NCBI RefSeq assembly: GCF_009858245.1
Contig: NZ_VMSB01000001.1
Location: 558,001-622,000, forward strand
Direction: 5' to 3'
DNA: 64,000 nt
Source of the DNA: Ornithinibacter aureus
GTDB lineage: Bacteria; Actinomycetota; Actinomycetes; Actinomycetales; Dermatophilaceae
Positions 33,933 to 44,179 of this stretch are shown here, piece after piece (position 1 is the stretch's first letter; every line of letters starts with the position of its first letter). Both the position numbers and the translations under genes were made by a program. The notes beneath the pieces were generated by a model. It was not told the DNA's origin. It did not search any database and was given only the letters and a program-made list of their open reading frames with translations.

Positions 33933-35407
33933 AGCGGCCAGGTGTGCACCGGCTCGTTGGAGTTCATGTGCACGGCGTACAGCTCGAGCATCCGGCTCAG
34001 GGCCTCGCTGCGGGTGCAGCCCCCGGCCTCGAAGGCCTCGACCGCCTTGGTCGACCACACCGCCCCGTTGACCCCGGTGGTGCAGCGCCCCTCGATGACA
34101 CCGAGGAACCGTTCGCGAACGGCATCCGACACCCCCCACTGGCGAAGGCCCTCGTGCGCCAGCGGCAGCAGGTGACGCAGCATCAGCTCGTCGGCCGAGA
34201 GCTCACCGAACCCGGGCCAGTACAGGTGCGCGTCGATGCCGTCACGGGCGGCCCGGTTGAAGTTCTCCTCGCAGACCGCGAAGCTCATCTTGGTCCAGAC
34301 CGGGCGGTCCTGGTGAGCCAGCATGCGGATCGCGCCGTAGTAGAACGCGGCGTTGGCCAGCACGTCGATGATCGTCGGCCCGGCCGGCAGCACCCGGTTC
34401 TCGACCCGCAGGTGCGGCACACCACCGGGGATGTCGTAGATCGGCCGGTTCCAGCGGTAGACGGTGCCGTTGTGCAGGCGCAGCTCGGCGAGATCGGGCG
34501 CCTGACCCGCCTCGAGCTTGGCCATCGGGTCCTCGTCCGTGGTCTCCGCGAGCAGCGTCGGGAAGTAGCGGACGTTCTCCTCGAACAGGTCGAAGATCGA
34601 GGTGATCCACCGCTCGCCGAAGAACACCCGCGGGCGCACGCCCTGGTTCTTCAGCTCGATCGGGCGGGTGTCGGTGGCCTGCTTGAACAGCTCGATGCGG
34701 GTCTCGGCGTGCAGGCGCTTGCCGAAGAAGAAGGGCGAGTTGGCCGCGAGGGCCACCTGCGGGGCGCACAGGGCCTGCGCCGCGTTCCAGTGGGCCGCGA
34801 ACTCCGACGGCGTGACCTGGAGGTGGAGCTGGACCGACGTGCAGGCCGACTCGGGGGCGATGGAGTCGCAGTACGTGGCGACCCGCTCGCCGGAGGGGCC
34901 CTCGATGTCGAGGTAGATGTCCTCGCCGCGGGCGACGAAGATCGAGTCGTTGAGCGCGGTGTAGCGGTTGTTGCGGCTGATCCACTCGCCCTCGTAGTGC
35001 TCGGGCATGATCGTCGGCAGGATACCGATGGCGACGATCTTCGAGCCGACCTCCTGGGCCTTGGCCGCGGCCCGGTTCAGGCTCGCCCGCAGCTCGGTCT
35101 CGAGCTCGAGCGCGGAGTCACCGGGCAGGGGCCGCGGCGGCACGTTGAGCTCGATGTTGTACTGCGCGAGCTCGGTCTGGTAGTCCTCGTCGGCGATGGC
35201 CGCGAGCACCTCGGCATTGTGGAAGTGCGGCTGCATGTCGGCGTCGACGAGGTTGAGCTCGATCTCGAGGCCGGTCATCGGCCTGTCGAACTCGAAGGAG
35301 CTCGTGTTGAGCATCTTCTCGAACACGTCAAGGTTCTGGCGCACCTTCTCGCGGTAGCGCTGCCGCTCCTCGCGGCTGTAACTCTGCGACGAAACCTCTG
35401 CTCCCAT
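33926..35407 (-). CDS. glutamate-cysteine ligase family protein (GCS2-like)
   Basis: A 493-residue ATP-grasp-like ligase of the GCS2 type. Visible blocks are TGLEIELNLVD near residue 45 (the metal/glutamate Glu residues), YNIELNVPPRPL, SVQLHLQVTPSEFAAHWNAA near residue 195, and RVENRVLPAGPTIIDVLANA. Relatives make gamma-glutamylcysteine for mycothiol-independent roles or ergothioneine (EgtA); which amine is used here cannot be told. The ATG at 35405-35407 follows a region without a clear ribosome site. It is divergent from sbcD. No egtBCD genes are nearby, which makes EgtA less likely. Confidence 0.88.
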   Translation of the reverse strand: MGAEVSSQSYSREERQRYREKVRQNLDVFEKMLNTSSFEFDRPMTGLEIELNLVDADMQPHFHNAEVLAAIADEDYQTELAQYNIELNVPPRPLPGDSALELETELRASLNRAAAKAQEVGSKIVAIGILPTIMPEHYEGEWISRNNRYTALNDSIFVARGEDIYLDIEGPSGERVATYCDSIAPESACTSVQLHLQVTPSEFAAHWNAAQALCAPQVALAANSPFFFGKRLHAETRIELFKQATDTRPIELKNQGVRPRVFFGERWITSIFDLFEENVRYFPTLLAETTDEDPMAKLEAGQAPDLAELRLHNGTVYRWNRPIYDIPGGVPHLRVENRVLPAGPTIIDVLANAAFYYGAIRMLAHQDRPVWTKMSFAVCEENFNRAARDGIDAHLYWPGFGELSADELMLRHLLPLAHEGLRQWGVSDAVRERFLGVIEGRCTTGVNGAVWSTKAVEAFEAGGCTRSEALSRMLELYAVHMNSNEPVHTWPLP

Positions 35408-35500
35408 GGCGTCACCCAACCACGTCCTGAGCTCATGCGGTACCCGGAACCCGCGTTTCGGTCACACGGCCTGTCAGACCCACCTCCTAGCGTGTGAGAC

Positions 35501-36691
35501 ATGCGGCTGATCCACACCTCCGACTGGCACCTGGGGCGTTCGTTCCACCAGGTGGGGCTCCTCGGCGCCCAGGCCTCCTACCTCGACCACCTGGTCGACG
35601 TGGTGCGTCGCGAGAAGGTCGACGCGGTGCTCGTCAGCGGCGACGTCTACGACCGGGCGATGCCCGCGCCCGACACCGTGGCCCTGCTGTCGCAGGCGCT
35701 CCAGCGGCTGGTCGACGCCGGCGCCCAGGTGATCATCAGCAGCGGCAACCACGACTCGGCGGCCCGCCTGGGCTTCGGCGCCGGGCTGTTGGAGCGCGCC
35801 GGCGTGCACCTGCGCACCTCGCTCGCCGACGTCGCCCGCCCGGTCCTGCTCGCCGGGGCCGCGGTCTACCCCCTGCCCTACCTCGAGCCCTCGCTGGCCG
35901 CCGACGCCCTCGGGGCGACGGAGCGCACCCACGCCGGGGTGTTGCGGGCAGCCATGGATGCCGTGCGGGCGGATGCCGCTGCGCGTCCGGGGGTACCGGT
36001 GGTCGCCATGGCGCACGCCTTCGTCTCCGGCGGGGTGGGCAGCGAGTCCGAGCGGGACATCTCGGTCGGTGGCGTCTCCGCAGTGCCGCCCACGGTGTTC
36101 GCCGGGGCGCACTACGCCGCCCTGGGGCACCTGCACGGGGCCCAGGAGGTCGCGCCCGGGGTGCGGTACAGCGGTTCACCCGTGGCGATGTCGTTCTCCG
36201 AGGTCACCCATCGCAAGGTCAGCCTGCTCGTCGACCTCGACGGCCGGTCGGTGTCGGTGGAGGCCGTCGAGGCCCCGGTCGAGCGGCCGCTCGCGGTGCT
36301 GCGCGGCACGCTCGAGGAGGTGCTCGCCGACCCGCGTCACCGCGCAGCGGAGAGTGCGTGGTGCCAGGTGACCCTCACCGACTCGAGCCGCCCGTTGGGG
36401 GCCATGGACCAGGTGCGCCGCCGCTTCCCCCACACCCTCGAGCTGCGCTTCGACCCCCAAGGGCTCGCCGTGCCGCTGCGGCCCTATGCCGCCCGCGCCG
36501 CGAGCCGCTCCGACCTGGACGTGTGCTGCGACTTCCTCGAGCACGTGCGCGGCGGTCGTGCGGCCAGTGAGCAGGAGCGTGAACTGCTCGCCCAGGCGGT
36601 CGAGGAGTCGCGACTGGCGCGGCGGGCCCGTGACGACGAAGGGGTGGCCGGCCCCGCTGCCGACGCGGCGCGCACGGTGGGTGCGGCATGA
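35501..36691 (+). CDS. sbcD: exonuclease SbcD (Mre11 homologue)
   Basis: SbcD is the nuclease subunit of SbcCD, which processes hairpins and double-strand ends. The 396-residue protein has the metallophosphoesterase motifs in order: MRLIHTSDWHLGRSFHQVG, VLVSGDVYDRAMP, IISSGNHDSAARL, MAHAFVSG and ALGHLHGAQ. The ATG at 35501 is 7 nt after TAGCGT, so the transcript may be leaderless. It overlaps sbcC by 4 bp (ATGA). Confidence 0.94.
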   Translation: MRLIHTSDWHLGRSFHQVGLLGAQASYLDHLVDVVRREKVDAVLVSGDVYDRAMPAPDTVALLSQALQRLVDAGAQVIISSGNHDSAARLGFGAGLLERAGVHLRTSLADVARPVLLAGAAVYPLPYLEPSLAADALGATERTHAGVLRAAMDAVRADAAARPGVPVVAMAHAFVSGGVGSESERDISVGGVSAVPPTVFAGAHYAALGHLHGAQEVAPGVRYSGSPVAMSFSEVTHRKVSLLVDLDGRSVSVEAVEAPVERPLAVLRGTLEEVLADPRHRAAESAWCQVTLTDSSRPLGAMDQVRRRFPHTLELRFDPQGLAVPLRPYAARAASRSDLDVCCDFLEHVRGGRAASEQERELLAQAVEESRLARRARDDEGVAGPAADAARTVGAA

Positions 36692-39600
36692 GGGTGCACC
36701 GGCTCGAGATCGAGGCGATGGGGCCGTTCGCCGACCCCGTGTCCATCGACGTCGACGCGTTGTCCGCGGACGGGCTCTTCCTCATCCACGGTCCGACCGG
36801 GTCGGGCAAGACCAGCCTGCTCGACGCCATCTGCTTCGCGTTGTACGCCGACGTACCGGGCACTCGCTCAAAGCGCGGGCTGCGCTCGGACCACGCCGCT
36901 GCGGATGCCGTCCCGCGCGTCACGCTCGAGCTCACCGCGGGTGGTCGGCGGCTTCGCATCACGCGCTCCCCCGAGTTCGCCCGGCCCAAGAGGCGCGGTA
37001 CGGGCACGGTGTCGGTCCAGGCCATGGTGACCCTCGAGGAGCACCTCGACGGCCGGTGGCAGTCCCTCAGCACCCGCAACGACGAAGTGGCCGACGTCGT
37101 CAAGGACGTCCTCGGCATGGGGATGACGCAGTTCTCCAAGGTGGTGCTGCTGCCCCAGGGCGAGTTCGCCGCCTTCCTGCGTTCCTCCCCCGAGGACCGT
37201 CGGGAGGTCCTGGAGCGACTGTTCGACATCAGCGCGTTCAGCGACGTGGAGGCTTGGCTCGCCCAGGCCCGTCGGGACGCCAGGGAAGAGCTCGACACCG
37301 CCCGCAGCACCTTGGCCACCGGGCTGGCCCGGGTCGAGGACGTCCTGGCGGAGCTCGGCGAACCGCTGACCTCAACCCCCGATGAGCCACTGCCCTACGA
37401 CCCTGCGGTGGGGCCCCTGCTGACCGAGGTCGTGCGTGAGCTGGACGCCCGAGTGACCGCGACGATGACCGCCTTCGACGCTGCCTCGAGCGCTGAGCGT
37501 GCCGCTGCGGAGTCGTTGGCGGCCGGTCGCGCCGCCGCGGCCCTGCGCGAGCGCGGAGCCCGGGCCCGCACCAGGCTCGAGGAGCTGGCGGCGAACGCCT
37601 CCGCGCACGAGCAGCGCACCCGTGACCTGGATGCCGCTGAGCGGGCCGCCACCGTGGCCGGCCACCTGGCGGCCGCCGACCGCGCGCAGGACGAGGTGCA
37701 GGTCGCGCGAGCGGCAGTCGAGTCCACCGGACGAGCCCTCGCCCCGAGTCCCCTCGCGCAGGCGAATGACGCCGAGGTCGACGCCGCGCTGGAGCAGGTG
37801 CGCGACCTCGACGCCACCGTGACCGAGCTCGCCCGGCACGAGCAGGACGCGGCTGCGCGGTCGGCCCGGCGGGCCCTGCTGCGCTCCCGCCTCGCCGACG
37901 CCGAGGGCCAGCACGCGGCGGCTCAGGCCAGCGTGCTCGCGGCCCAGGCCGAGGCCGATGACTTGGCCGAACAGGTCGACCTGCGCGCCGCCGGTGCAGC
38001 CCGGATCGCCGAGCTCGAACTTCTCGTCGCCACCACCGCCGAGCGCCTGGCCCTGGTCGACGCCGCCGAGGACGACCACCGTCGGGCAGCCGAGCTGGCA
38101 CCGCGCCGGAGCAGTCTGCACGAGGCCCTGCTCGATGCCCGAACCGAGCTGCTCGACCTGCGTCAGCGCCGGCTCGACGGCATGGCTGCCGAGCTGGCCG
38201 CCGGCCTCGCCGACGGCGATCCGTGCCCGGTGTGCGGCGGCGCTGAGCACCCCCATCTCGCCGTCGCCACCGACCCCGTCTCGGGTGACCAGATCACGGC
38301 TGCCGAGCACCGGGTCGACCAGGCTCGCAGCCTGCTGACCGCCATCGAGCGCGAGATCGAGGTGCTCACCGCCTCGGCCGCGTCCCGGCTCGCAGGTCTG
38401 CAGGGCGCGACCCGAGCCTCGCTGGAGACGAAGCAGTCGCAGCGCCGCGCCGAGCTCGCCGCAGCGCACGCCGACGCGCAGGAACACTCGGTGCTCCTCA
38501 CCCGCCTCGCCGCGGTCCGCGCCGCTCTGCAGACCCACGAGGACACGCTCACGACCCTGCTGGCGCAGACGAGGTCGACGACGGCCGTCCTCGGCGAGCT
38601 CGACGACCAGGATGCCGCCTCGGCAACGCGCGCCGAGGAGCTTCGCGCAGCCCACGAGCTGTGCCCCTGCCACGGTGGTGGCACGGGAGCACACGCAGCC
38701 TTCGCCCGGCTGCTCGGCGACCACCGCGCAGCCCGCACGTCGCTCGCCGAGTCCGTCACCCGGGCGGCAGTGGCCTCGGAGGTCGTCGATGACGCGCTCA
38801 CCACCGCGGGGTTGCGCGACACCGCGCACGTGCGGGCGGCCCTGCGTCCGGCGGCGGAGGTGGCGGCCCTGCGTGTCGAGGTCGCGCACCACGAGGAGGA
38901 GTCGGCCGCCGCGCGAGCCACCCTCGACGATCCGCAGGTCGCTGCGGCGCTCTGCGGTGACGAGGTCGACATCGAGGCCCTGCGCGAGGCGGAGGCCGCA
39001 GCCCGAGCAGCCCTGCTCCAGGCCCAGACGACCCGTGACGACGCGGCCCGCGGGTTGCGCCTGCTCGAACGCATTGTCCCCGAGGTCCTCGCGGCCGGAG
39101 CCGCCGTGTCCACCGCGCAGGACCACGACCAGCGCGTGCGCGACCTCGCCGACACGACGAGTGGCACCGGGCCGGAGAACACGCTGCGCATGCGCCTCAC
39201 GTCGTACGTGCTCGCGTCCCGACTCGAGAAGGTCGCGGCCCTGGCCAACGAACGGCTCGCCGTCATGGGCGGGGGTCGCTACCTGCTGGAGCACTCCGAC
39301 GAGCGGGCCGCCCGGGGTGCTCGCTCGGGGCTCGGCCTGCGCGTGCTCGACCAGTGGACCGGGCGGGTGCGTGACACCGCGACCCTCTCCGGCGGTGAGT
39401 CGTTCATGGCCTCGCTGGCCCTGGCGCTCGGTCTGGCCGACGCCGTGCGCGAGGAGGCCGGTGGTTTCGACCTCGGCACCCTGTTCATCGACGAGGGCTT
39501 CGGCAGCCTCGACGACGACAGCCTGGAACAGGTGCTGACCGTGCTCGACGGGCTGCGGGCGGGCGGGCGCGCGGTCGGCGTCGTGAGCCACGTCGCCGAC

Positions 39601-39702
39601 CTGCGCAGCCGGATCACCCACCAGGCGGTGGTCCACAAGCACGCGTCGGGCAGCACGGTCGACGTCCGGGTGGGAACCCGCAGCGACCAACCGGCCGCCT
39701 GA
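36688..39702 (+). CDS. sbcC: exonuclease SbcC (Rad50 homologue)
   Basis: SbcC is the SMC-like ATPase subunit. The 1004-residue protein has the Walker A FLIHGPTGSGKTSLLDAICF near residue 30, long Ala/Glu/Arg-rich coiled coils (about residues 190-500 and 560-840), a zinc hook GDPCPVCGGAEHP near residue 515, the ABC signature TLSGGESFMASLALALGLAD and Walker B TLFIDEGFGSLDDD near the C-terminus. A second Cys pair (LCPCHGG, near residue 655) sits in the returning coil and is not part of the usual hook. It is co-translated with sbcD. Confidence 0.95.
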   Translation: MRVHRLEIEAMGPFADPVSIDVDALSADGLFLIHGPTGSGKTSLLDAICFALYADVPGTRSKRGLRSDHAAADAVPRVTLELTAGGRRLRITRSPEFARPKRRGTGTVSVQAMVTLEEHLDGRWQSLSTRNDEVADVVKDVLGMGMTQFSKVVLLPQGEFAAFLRSSPEDRREVLERLFDISAFSDVEAWLAQARRDAREELDTARSTLATGLARVEDVLAELGEPLTSTPDEPLPYDPAVGPLLTEVVRELDARVTATMTAFDAASSAERAAAESLAAGRAAAALRERGARARTRLEELAANASAHEQRTRDLDAAERAATVAGHLAAADRAQDEVQVARAAVESTGRALAPSPLAQANDAEVDAALEQVRDLDATVTELARHEQDAAARSARRALLRSRLADAEGQHAAAQASVLAAQAEADDLAEQVDLRAAGAARIAELELLVATTAERLALVDAAEDDHRRAAELAPRRSSLHEALLDARTELLDLRQRRLDGMAAELAAGLADGDPCPVCGGAEHPHLAVATDPVSGDQITAAEHRVDQARSLLTAIEREIEVLTASAASRLAGLQGATRASLETKQSQRRAELAAAHADAQEHSVLLTRLAAVRAALQTHEDTLTTLLAQTRSTTAVLGELDDQDAASATRAEELRAAHELCPCHGGGTGAHAAFARLLGDHRAARTSLAESVTRAAVASEVVDDALTTAGLRDTAHVRAALRPAAEVAALRVEVAHHEEESAAARATLDDPQVAAALCGDEVDIEALREAEAAARAALLQAQTTRDDAARGLRLLERIVPEVLAAGAAVSTAQDHDQRVRDLADTTSGTGPENTLRMRLTSYVLASRLEKVAALANERLAVMGGGRYLLEHSDERAARGARSGLGLRVLDQWTGRVRDTATLSGGESFMASLALALGLADAVREEAGGFDLGTLFIDEGFGSLDDDSLEQVLTVLDGLRAGGRAVGVVSHVADLRSRITHQAVVHKHASGSTVDVRVGTRSDQPAA

Positions 39703-39730
39703 CCACTACCCCCCACCCGGCCGCCTGCCC

Positions 39731-42613
39731 CTACTCCTCGAACGCCTCCGGCGGCGGGCAGGAACAGACCAGGTGCCGGTCGCCGTACGCACCGTCGATC
39801 CGGCGCACCGGAGGCCAGTACTTCGAGGTCGGGTCGACCCCTTCCGGGAAGGCGGCCGTGCGGCGGTCGTACCCGTGGTCCCAGTCGCCGGCGATGGCTT
39901 CGGCCGTGTGGGGCGCCCCTCGCAGCACGCTGTCCGCTGCGGCGACGGCTCCCGAGCCGACCTCGTCGATCTCCCGGCGGATCTGGATCATCGTGTCGCA
40001 GAACCGGTCGAGTTCAGCGAGGTCCTCGCTCTCGGTCGGCTCGACCATGAGGGTGCCGGCCACGGGGAACGACATCGTCGGGGCGTGGAAGCCGTAGTCG
40101 ATCAGCCGCTTGGCGACGTCGTCGACGCTGACGCCCGTGTCCTTCGTGATGCCGCGCAGGTCGAGGATGCACTCGTGGGCGACCAGCCCGTCGGTGCCCG
40201 AGTACAGCACCGGGTAGTGCTCACGCAGGCGGGCGGCCACGTAGTTGGCGTTCAGCACGGCGACCTCGGTGGCGCGCCGCAACCCCGCGCCACCCATGAG
40301 GCGGACGTACGCCCACGAGATGGGCAGGATGCTCGCCGAGCCGTACGGGGCGGCAGACACCGGGCCGACGCCGTCGGTCGGGCCGGCCAACTCGTCGAGG
40401 GGGTGGTTGGGCAGGTGCGGTGCCAGGTGGGCACGCACGCCGACCGGACCGACACCGGGCCCGCCGCCACCGTGCGGGATGCAGAACGTCTTGTGCAGGT
40501 TCAGGTGCGAGACGTCGGCACCGAACTTGCCCGGACGGGCGACGCCGACGAGGGCGTTGAGGTTGGCGCCGTCGACGTAGACCTGACCGCCCGCGTCGTG
40601 GACCATCGCGCACAGGTCGGTGATGGTGTCCTCGAAGACCCCGTGGGTGGACGGGTAGGTGACCATGATCGCCGCGAGGGTCTCTCGGTGCGCCTCGACC
40701 TTGGCCTTCAGGTCGTCCATGTCGACGTTGCCGGTGATCGGGTCGGTCTTCACGACGACGACCTTCAGGCCCGCCATGACGGCACTGGCCGCGTTGGTCC
40801 CGTGGGCGCTGGCCGGGATGAGGCACACGGTGCGCTCGTCGTCACCACGCGAGCGGTGGTAGGCCGCGATCGCGAGCAGACCGGCGAGCTCACCCTGCGA
40901 GCCGGCGTTCGGCTGGAGCGAGACCGCGTCGTAGCCGGTGATGTCACACAGCCAGCCGCTCAGCTGGTCGACGAGGCCGCGGATGCCGCGGGTCTGCTCG
41001 TGCGGCGCGAAGGGGTGCACCTCGGCGAACTCGGGCCACGTCACCGCGACCATCTCGGTCGTGGCGTTCAGCTTCATCGTGCACGACCCCAGCGGGATCA
41101 TCCCGCGGTCGAGGGCGAAGTCGCGGTCGGACAGCCGCCGCAGGTACCGCAGCATCGACGTCTCGCTGTGGTGGGTCGAGAAGACCGGGTGGGTGAGGTA
41201 GTCGCTCGTGCGGACCAGCGACTCGTCCCACTGCGGCGGCGCGATGTCCACCTGATCCGGCGAGACGACGCCGAATGCCTTGGCCACCCGGTGCAGGTCG
41301 ACCAGCCCGGTGGTCTCGTCGACGCTGAGCTGGACGGTGTCGGCGTCGTGCAGCCAGAGGTTCACCCCGGCTGCCAGGGCTGCGTCGACCACCTCGCGGG
41401 CCCGACCCGGGACCTTCACCCGCAGCGTGTCGAAGATCGGCCCCTCGAGCACGTCGACGCCGCCATCACGAAGGGCGCCACGCAGGGCCTCGGCGTGGGC
41501 GTGCACGCCGAGCGCGATCGCTCGCAGCCCCGCAGGGCCGTGGTACACCGCGTACATGCTGGCCATGACGGCGAGCAGCACCTGCGCGGTGCAGATGTTC
41601 GACGTGGCCTTCTCACGGCGGATGTGCTGCTCGCGGGTCTGCAGGGCGAGCCGGTAGGCCGGGGCGCCGACGGCGTCGACCGAGACCCCGACGAGACGCC
41701 CGGGCATGGTGCGCTCCAGACCGGGGCGCACGCTCATGTAGCCGGCGTGGGGGCCACCGAACCCCATCGCGACGCCGAAGCGCTGGCTCGTGCCGACGGC
41801 GACGTCGGCGCCCCACTCCCCCGGCGGCGTCGCGAGCGTCAGGGCGAGCAGGTCGGCGCTCGCGGTGACCAGCGCGCCCACCTCGTGGGCCGCGGCGGTC
41901 AGGGCCGACAGGTCGTGCAGGACGCCCTCCATCGCGGGGTACTGCACCAGCACACCGAACACCTCGGCGCCGCCGGCAGCATCCCGAAGTCCTTCGGCGC
42001 TGGTGACACCCGCGAGGTCGGCGACGACCACCGGGATCTGCAGGGGAACTGCCCGGGTGCGCACGACACCCAGGGTCTGCGGGAAGACCTCGGTGTCGAC
42101 GAGGAGCACGGCCTGCGCCGGTGCCTTGGAGGACCGCCGCATGAGCGTCATCGCCTCCGCCGCAGCGGTTGCCTCGTCGAGCAGCGACGCACCGGCGATC
42201 GGCAGACCGGTGAGGTCGCTGACGACGGTCTGGAAGTTCAGCAGCGCCTCGAGCCGACCCTGCGAGATCTCCGGCTGGTAGGGCGTGTACGCGGTGTACC
42301 AGGCCGGGTTCTCGAGCACGTTGCGCGCGATGACCGCGGGCGTGTGGGTGCCGTAGTACCCGAGCCCGATCATCGAGGTGACCCGCCGGTTGCGGGCCGC
42401 GACCTCTCGCAGCTCGGCGACCACCGCGGCCTCGGACGCCGCGGGTTCGATGTCGAGCGCGTCGAGAGCGCGGATGCCGTCCGGCACCGCGGCATCCAAC
42501 AGGTCGTCGAGGGAGGTGCGACCGACGACGGAGAGCATCGTCGCGATGTCCTCGTCACGCGGGCCGATGTGGCGACCGGCGAAGGCGGGCAGGTCGGCTG
42601 AGGTGGTGCTCAT
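39731..42613 (-). CDS. gcvP: glycine dehydrogenase (decarboxylating), P-protein
   Basis: GcvP decarboxylates glycine and passes the aminomethyl group to the lipoyl arm of GcvH. The 960-residue protein is the fused alpha-beta form, with [17 protein letters not shown] at the start, [16 protein letters not shown], the [11 protein letters not shown]-like region [17 protein letters not shown], and the PLP lysine in [19 protein letters not shown]. The ATG at 42611-42613 has AGGAG 5-8 nt upstream and lies below a glycine riboswitch. GcvH is 3 kb away in the same direction; gcvT is not in the window. Confidence 0.97.
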   Translation of the reverse strand: MSTTSADLPAFAGRHIGPRDEDIATMLSVVGRTSLDDLLDAAVPDGIRALDALDIEPAASEAAVVAELREVAARNRRVTSMIGLGYYGTHTPAVIARNVLENPAWYTAYTPYQPEISQGRLEALLNFQTVVSDLTGLPIAGASLLDEATAAAEAMTLMRRSSKAPAQAVLLVDTEVFPQTLGVVRTRAVPLQIPVVVADLAGVTSAEGLRDAAGGAEVFGVLVQYPAMEGVLHDLSALTAAAHEVGALVTASADLLALTLATPPGEWGADVAVGTSQRFGVAMGFGGPHAGYMSVRPGLERTMPGRLVGVSVDAVGAPAYRLALQTREQHIRREKATSNICTAQVLLAVMASMYAVYHGPAGLRAIALGVHAHAEALRGALRDGGVDVLEGPIFDTLRVKVPGRAREVVDAALAAGVNLWLHDADTVQLSVDETTGLVDLHRVAKAFGVVSPDQVDIAPPQWDESLVRTSDYLTHPVFSTHHSETSMLRYLRRLSDRDFALDRGMIPLGSCTMKLNATTEMVAVTWPEFAEVHPFAPHEQTRGIRGLVDQLSGWLCDITGYDAVSLQPNAGSQGELAGLLAIAAYHRSRGDDERTVCLIPASAHGTNAASAVMAGLKVVVVKTDPITGNVDMDDLKAKVEAHRETLAAIMVTYPSTHGVFEDTITDLCAMVHDAGGQVYVDGANLNALVGVARPGKFGADVSHLNLHKTFCIPHGGGGPGVGPVGVRAHLAPHLPNHPLDELAGPTDGVGPVSAAPYGSASILPISWAYVRLMGGAGLRRATEVAVLNANYVAARLREHYPVLYSGTDGLVAHECILDLRGITKDTGVSVDDVAKRLIDYGFHAPTMSFPVAGTLMVEPTESEDLAELDRFCDTMIQIRREIDEVGSGAVAAADSVLRGAPHTAEAIAGDWDHGYDRRTAAFPEGVDPTSKYWPPVRRIDGAYGDRHLVCSCPPPEAFEE

Positions 42614-42674
42614 GGTGCTCCTGGGGCAGACGGCAAGGACGTCTCCCCCTCTGTCACCACCGGGGTGGCCGGTG

Positions 42675-42775
42675 AGCTCCAGAGGTGCCTGTCCCGTGTG
42701 GTCCCTTGCGCCTGAGAGGTTCCGGGGAGGTTTGCCCCTTCGGCGCCCCGTCAACAGCGACGAGGACTCTCCCAC
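42675..42775 (-). promoter_or_regulatory. glycine riboswitch (single aptamer) upstream of gcvP
   Basis: On the minus strand the gcvP leader shows the glycine-aptamer consensus in order: GGGAGAG (plus 42767-42773), CGCCGAAGGGGCAAACC, GGAACCTCTCAGGC, AAGGGACCAC, GGGACAGGCACCTCTGGAG ending near 42677. Only one aptamer is present, rather than the common tandem pair. Below it, two hairpins (CACCGG/CCGGTG and GACG/CGTC within a G-rich/C-rich pair) precede AGGAG and the ATG and could act as expression platform. Glycine would switch gcvP on, as is usual for gcv genes. Confidence 0.85.
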
Positions 42776-42903
42776 ACGGTGTGAGCGGCACGGTCAACGT
42801 ACCACCGCGACACCCTTCGCACCCTTGGTGCAGGACGCGCTGTCGAGCGAGGTGTCACACGGCACGCCGGGCCAGGGACGCGGACGGAACGTCGGCGCGT
42901 GCG

Positions 42904-43485
42904 TCAGGCCAGGCGCTGGGCGCGGCGGGCGCCGAGCTCGTCGCCCGGTCGGGGTGCGGCGTCGACGTCGTGCTCGGCCCGCTCACTGGGCAGGCTGGCG
43001 AGCTCACCCTCGACCTCACGCCAGACCTTGCCGACCGCGATGCCGAAGACTCCCTGGCCGCCCTGGAGCAGGTCGATGACCTCGTCGTCGGAGGTGCACT
43101 CGTAGACCGACGCCCCGTCGCTCATCAGGGTGATCTGCGCGAGGTCGTCGACACCGCGGGAGCGAAGCACGCTGATGGCGATCCGGATCTGCTGCAACGA
43201 GACCCCGGTGTCGAGCAGCCGCTTGACGATCTTGAGCACGAGGATGTCGCGGAAGCCGTAGAGGCGCTGGGTCCCCGACCCGCCCGCGGCTCGAACCGAG
43301 GGCTCCAGCAGACCGGTGCGGGCCCAGTAGTCGAGCTGGCGGTAGGTGATGCCGGCTGCCCGGCACGCGGTGGGCCCGCGGTAACCGATCTCGTCGTCGA
43401 GCTCGGGGAGGTCGTCGGCGAACAGCACGCCCTGTGCAGGGACGGGACTGGTCCCGGACTCTCGCGCTTCTCCTGTGGAGACCAC
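42904..43485 (-). CDS. MerR-family regulator (Rv1830-like)
   Basis: This 193-residue regulator has a MerR winged helix: GPTACRAAGITYRQLDYWAR near residue 40, TGLLEPSVR and RLYGFRDILVLKIVKRLLD. The effector domain is short and without metal-binding cysteines, ending in an acidic stretch. Position between gcvP and the bifunctional-nuclease gene matches mycobacterial Rv1830. The GTG at 43483-43485 has GAGGAGG 7 nt upstream. The upstream 180 bp hold repeated TGTGAC sequences that may be its operator. Confidence 0.9.
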   Translation of the reverse strand: MVSTGEARESGTSPVPAQGVLFADDLPELDDEIGYRGPTACRAAGITYRQLDYWARTGLLEPSVRAAGGSGTQRLYGFRDILVLKIVKRLLDTGVSLQQIRIAISVLRSRGVDDLAQITLMSDGASVYECTSDDEVIDLLQGGQGVFGIAVGKVWREVEGELASLPSERAEHDVDAAPRPGDELGARRAQRLA

Positions 43486-43532
43486 GCCTTACCTCCTCGA
43501 CTCGTCTTCGCAGACGACTGTACGCGCCGGAA

Positions 43533-43595
43533 TGACATCAGTGTCACCCCTGCAGTCACGGATGTGACAGATGTGACGGTAGGGGCAGGTGTGAC
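43533..43595. promoter_or_regulatory. cluster of TGTGAC / TGTCA elements upstream of the MerR gene
   Basis: TGACATCAGTGTCA (43533-43546) is a 5-bp-arm dyad, followed by direct TGTGAC copies at 43563-43568, 43572-43577 and 43590-43595. The last, in AGGTGTGAC, resembles the AGGGTGTGAC half-site of the palindrome upstream of garA. The region lies between the bifunctional-nuclease-family gene and the MerR gene. A regulator-binding site is plausible; it is an inspection-only call. Confidence 0.35.
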
Positions 43596-43662
43596 TCAGG
43601 TCAACGACCACTGCCCGAGCACGCTCCCCGGGCGTGTCGCGAGCAGGGTCGCGACGCTCGGC

Positions 43663-44154
43663 TCAGCTCTCGCCCTCGGTGTCGAAGTCGTCAGCCGAGA
43701 CGTGGTCGAGGAAGGCCTTGAACTTCTCCACCTCGTCGTCCTCGGTCTGGGTCATCTCGATGCCCGCCTCGTCGAGGAGTTCCTCCTCGGCGACGATCTC
43801 GGCGCCAGCACGCAGCGCCAGGGCGATCGCGTCCGAGGACCGCGACTCGATGTCGGTGCCACCAGCCTGGGCGCCACCGTCGAGGTCGAGCACGGCGTGG
43901 AAGACCCCGTCCTTGAGCGCCACGATGCGCACCCGCGTCAGGGTGTGACCGAGTTCGTCGATGACGTTGCGCAGCAGGTCGTGAGTGAGCGGACGCGGCG
44001 GAACGACCCCCTGTTGGGCGTAGGCGATCGCGGTCGCCTCCGCGGCACCGATCCAGATCGGCAGGTAGCGGTCGCCGTCACGCTCTCGCAGGAGCACGAT
44101 CGGCTGGTTGGTGGGCATCTCCACACGGACTCCGAGCACGTCCAAGACCTTCAC
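43663..44154 (-). CDS. bifunctional nuclease family protein (DUF151)
   Basis: A 163-residue protein of the BFN/DUF151 family, with MKVLDVLGVRVEMPTNQPIV at the start, LPIWIGAAEATAIAYAQQG near residue 32, PLTHDLLRNVIDELG and ESRSSDAIALALRAGAEI near residue 105. Plant and archaeal members have reported RNase/DNase activity; the actinobacterial role (Rv1829 homologue) is unknown. It sits between two MerR genes, in the order known from mycobacteria. Confidence 0.93.
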   Translation of the reverse strand: MKVLDVLGVRVEMPTNQPIVLLRERDGDRYLPIWIGAAEATAIAYAQQGVVPPRPLTHDLLRNVIDELGHTLTRVRIVALKDGVFHAVLDLDGGAQAGGTDIESRSSDAIALALRAGAEIVAEEELLDEAGIEMTQTEDDEVEKFKAFLDHVSADDFDTEGES

Positions 44155-44179
44155 CCTGCCACCGTACCCCGACCGACGA

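Noticed and set aside
33926-35407. Assignment of the ligase as EgtA
   Set aside because: No other ergothioneine genes are nearby and the sequence alone does not separate EgtA from other GCS2-type ligases.
37372-39690. 772-residue minus-strand open frame opposite sbcC
   Set aside because: Gly/Gln/Arg-rich shadow of the sbcC coiled coils; no family features.
39773-42601. 942-residue plus-strand open frame opposite gcvP
   Set aside because: Shadow of gcvP: no domains, Asp/His/Arg-rich low-complexity product.
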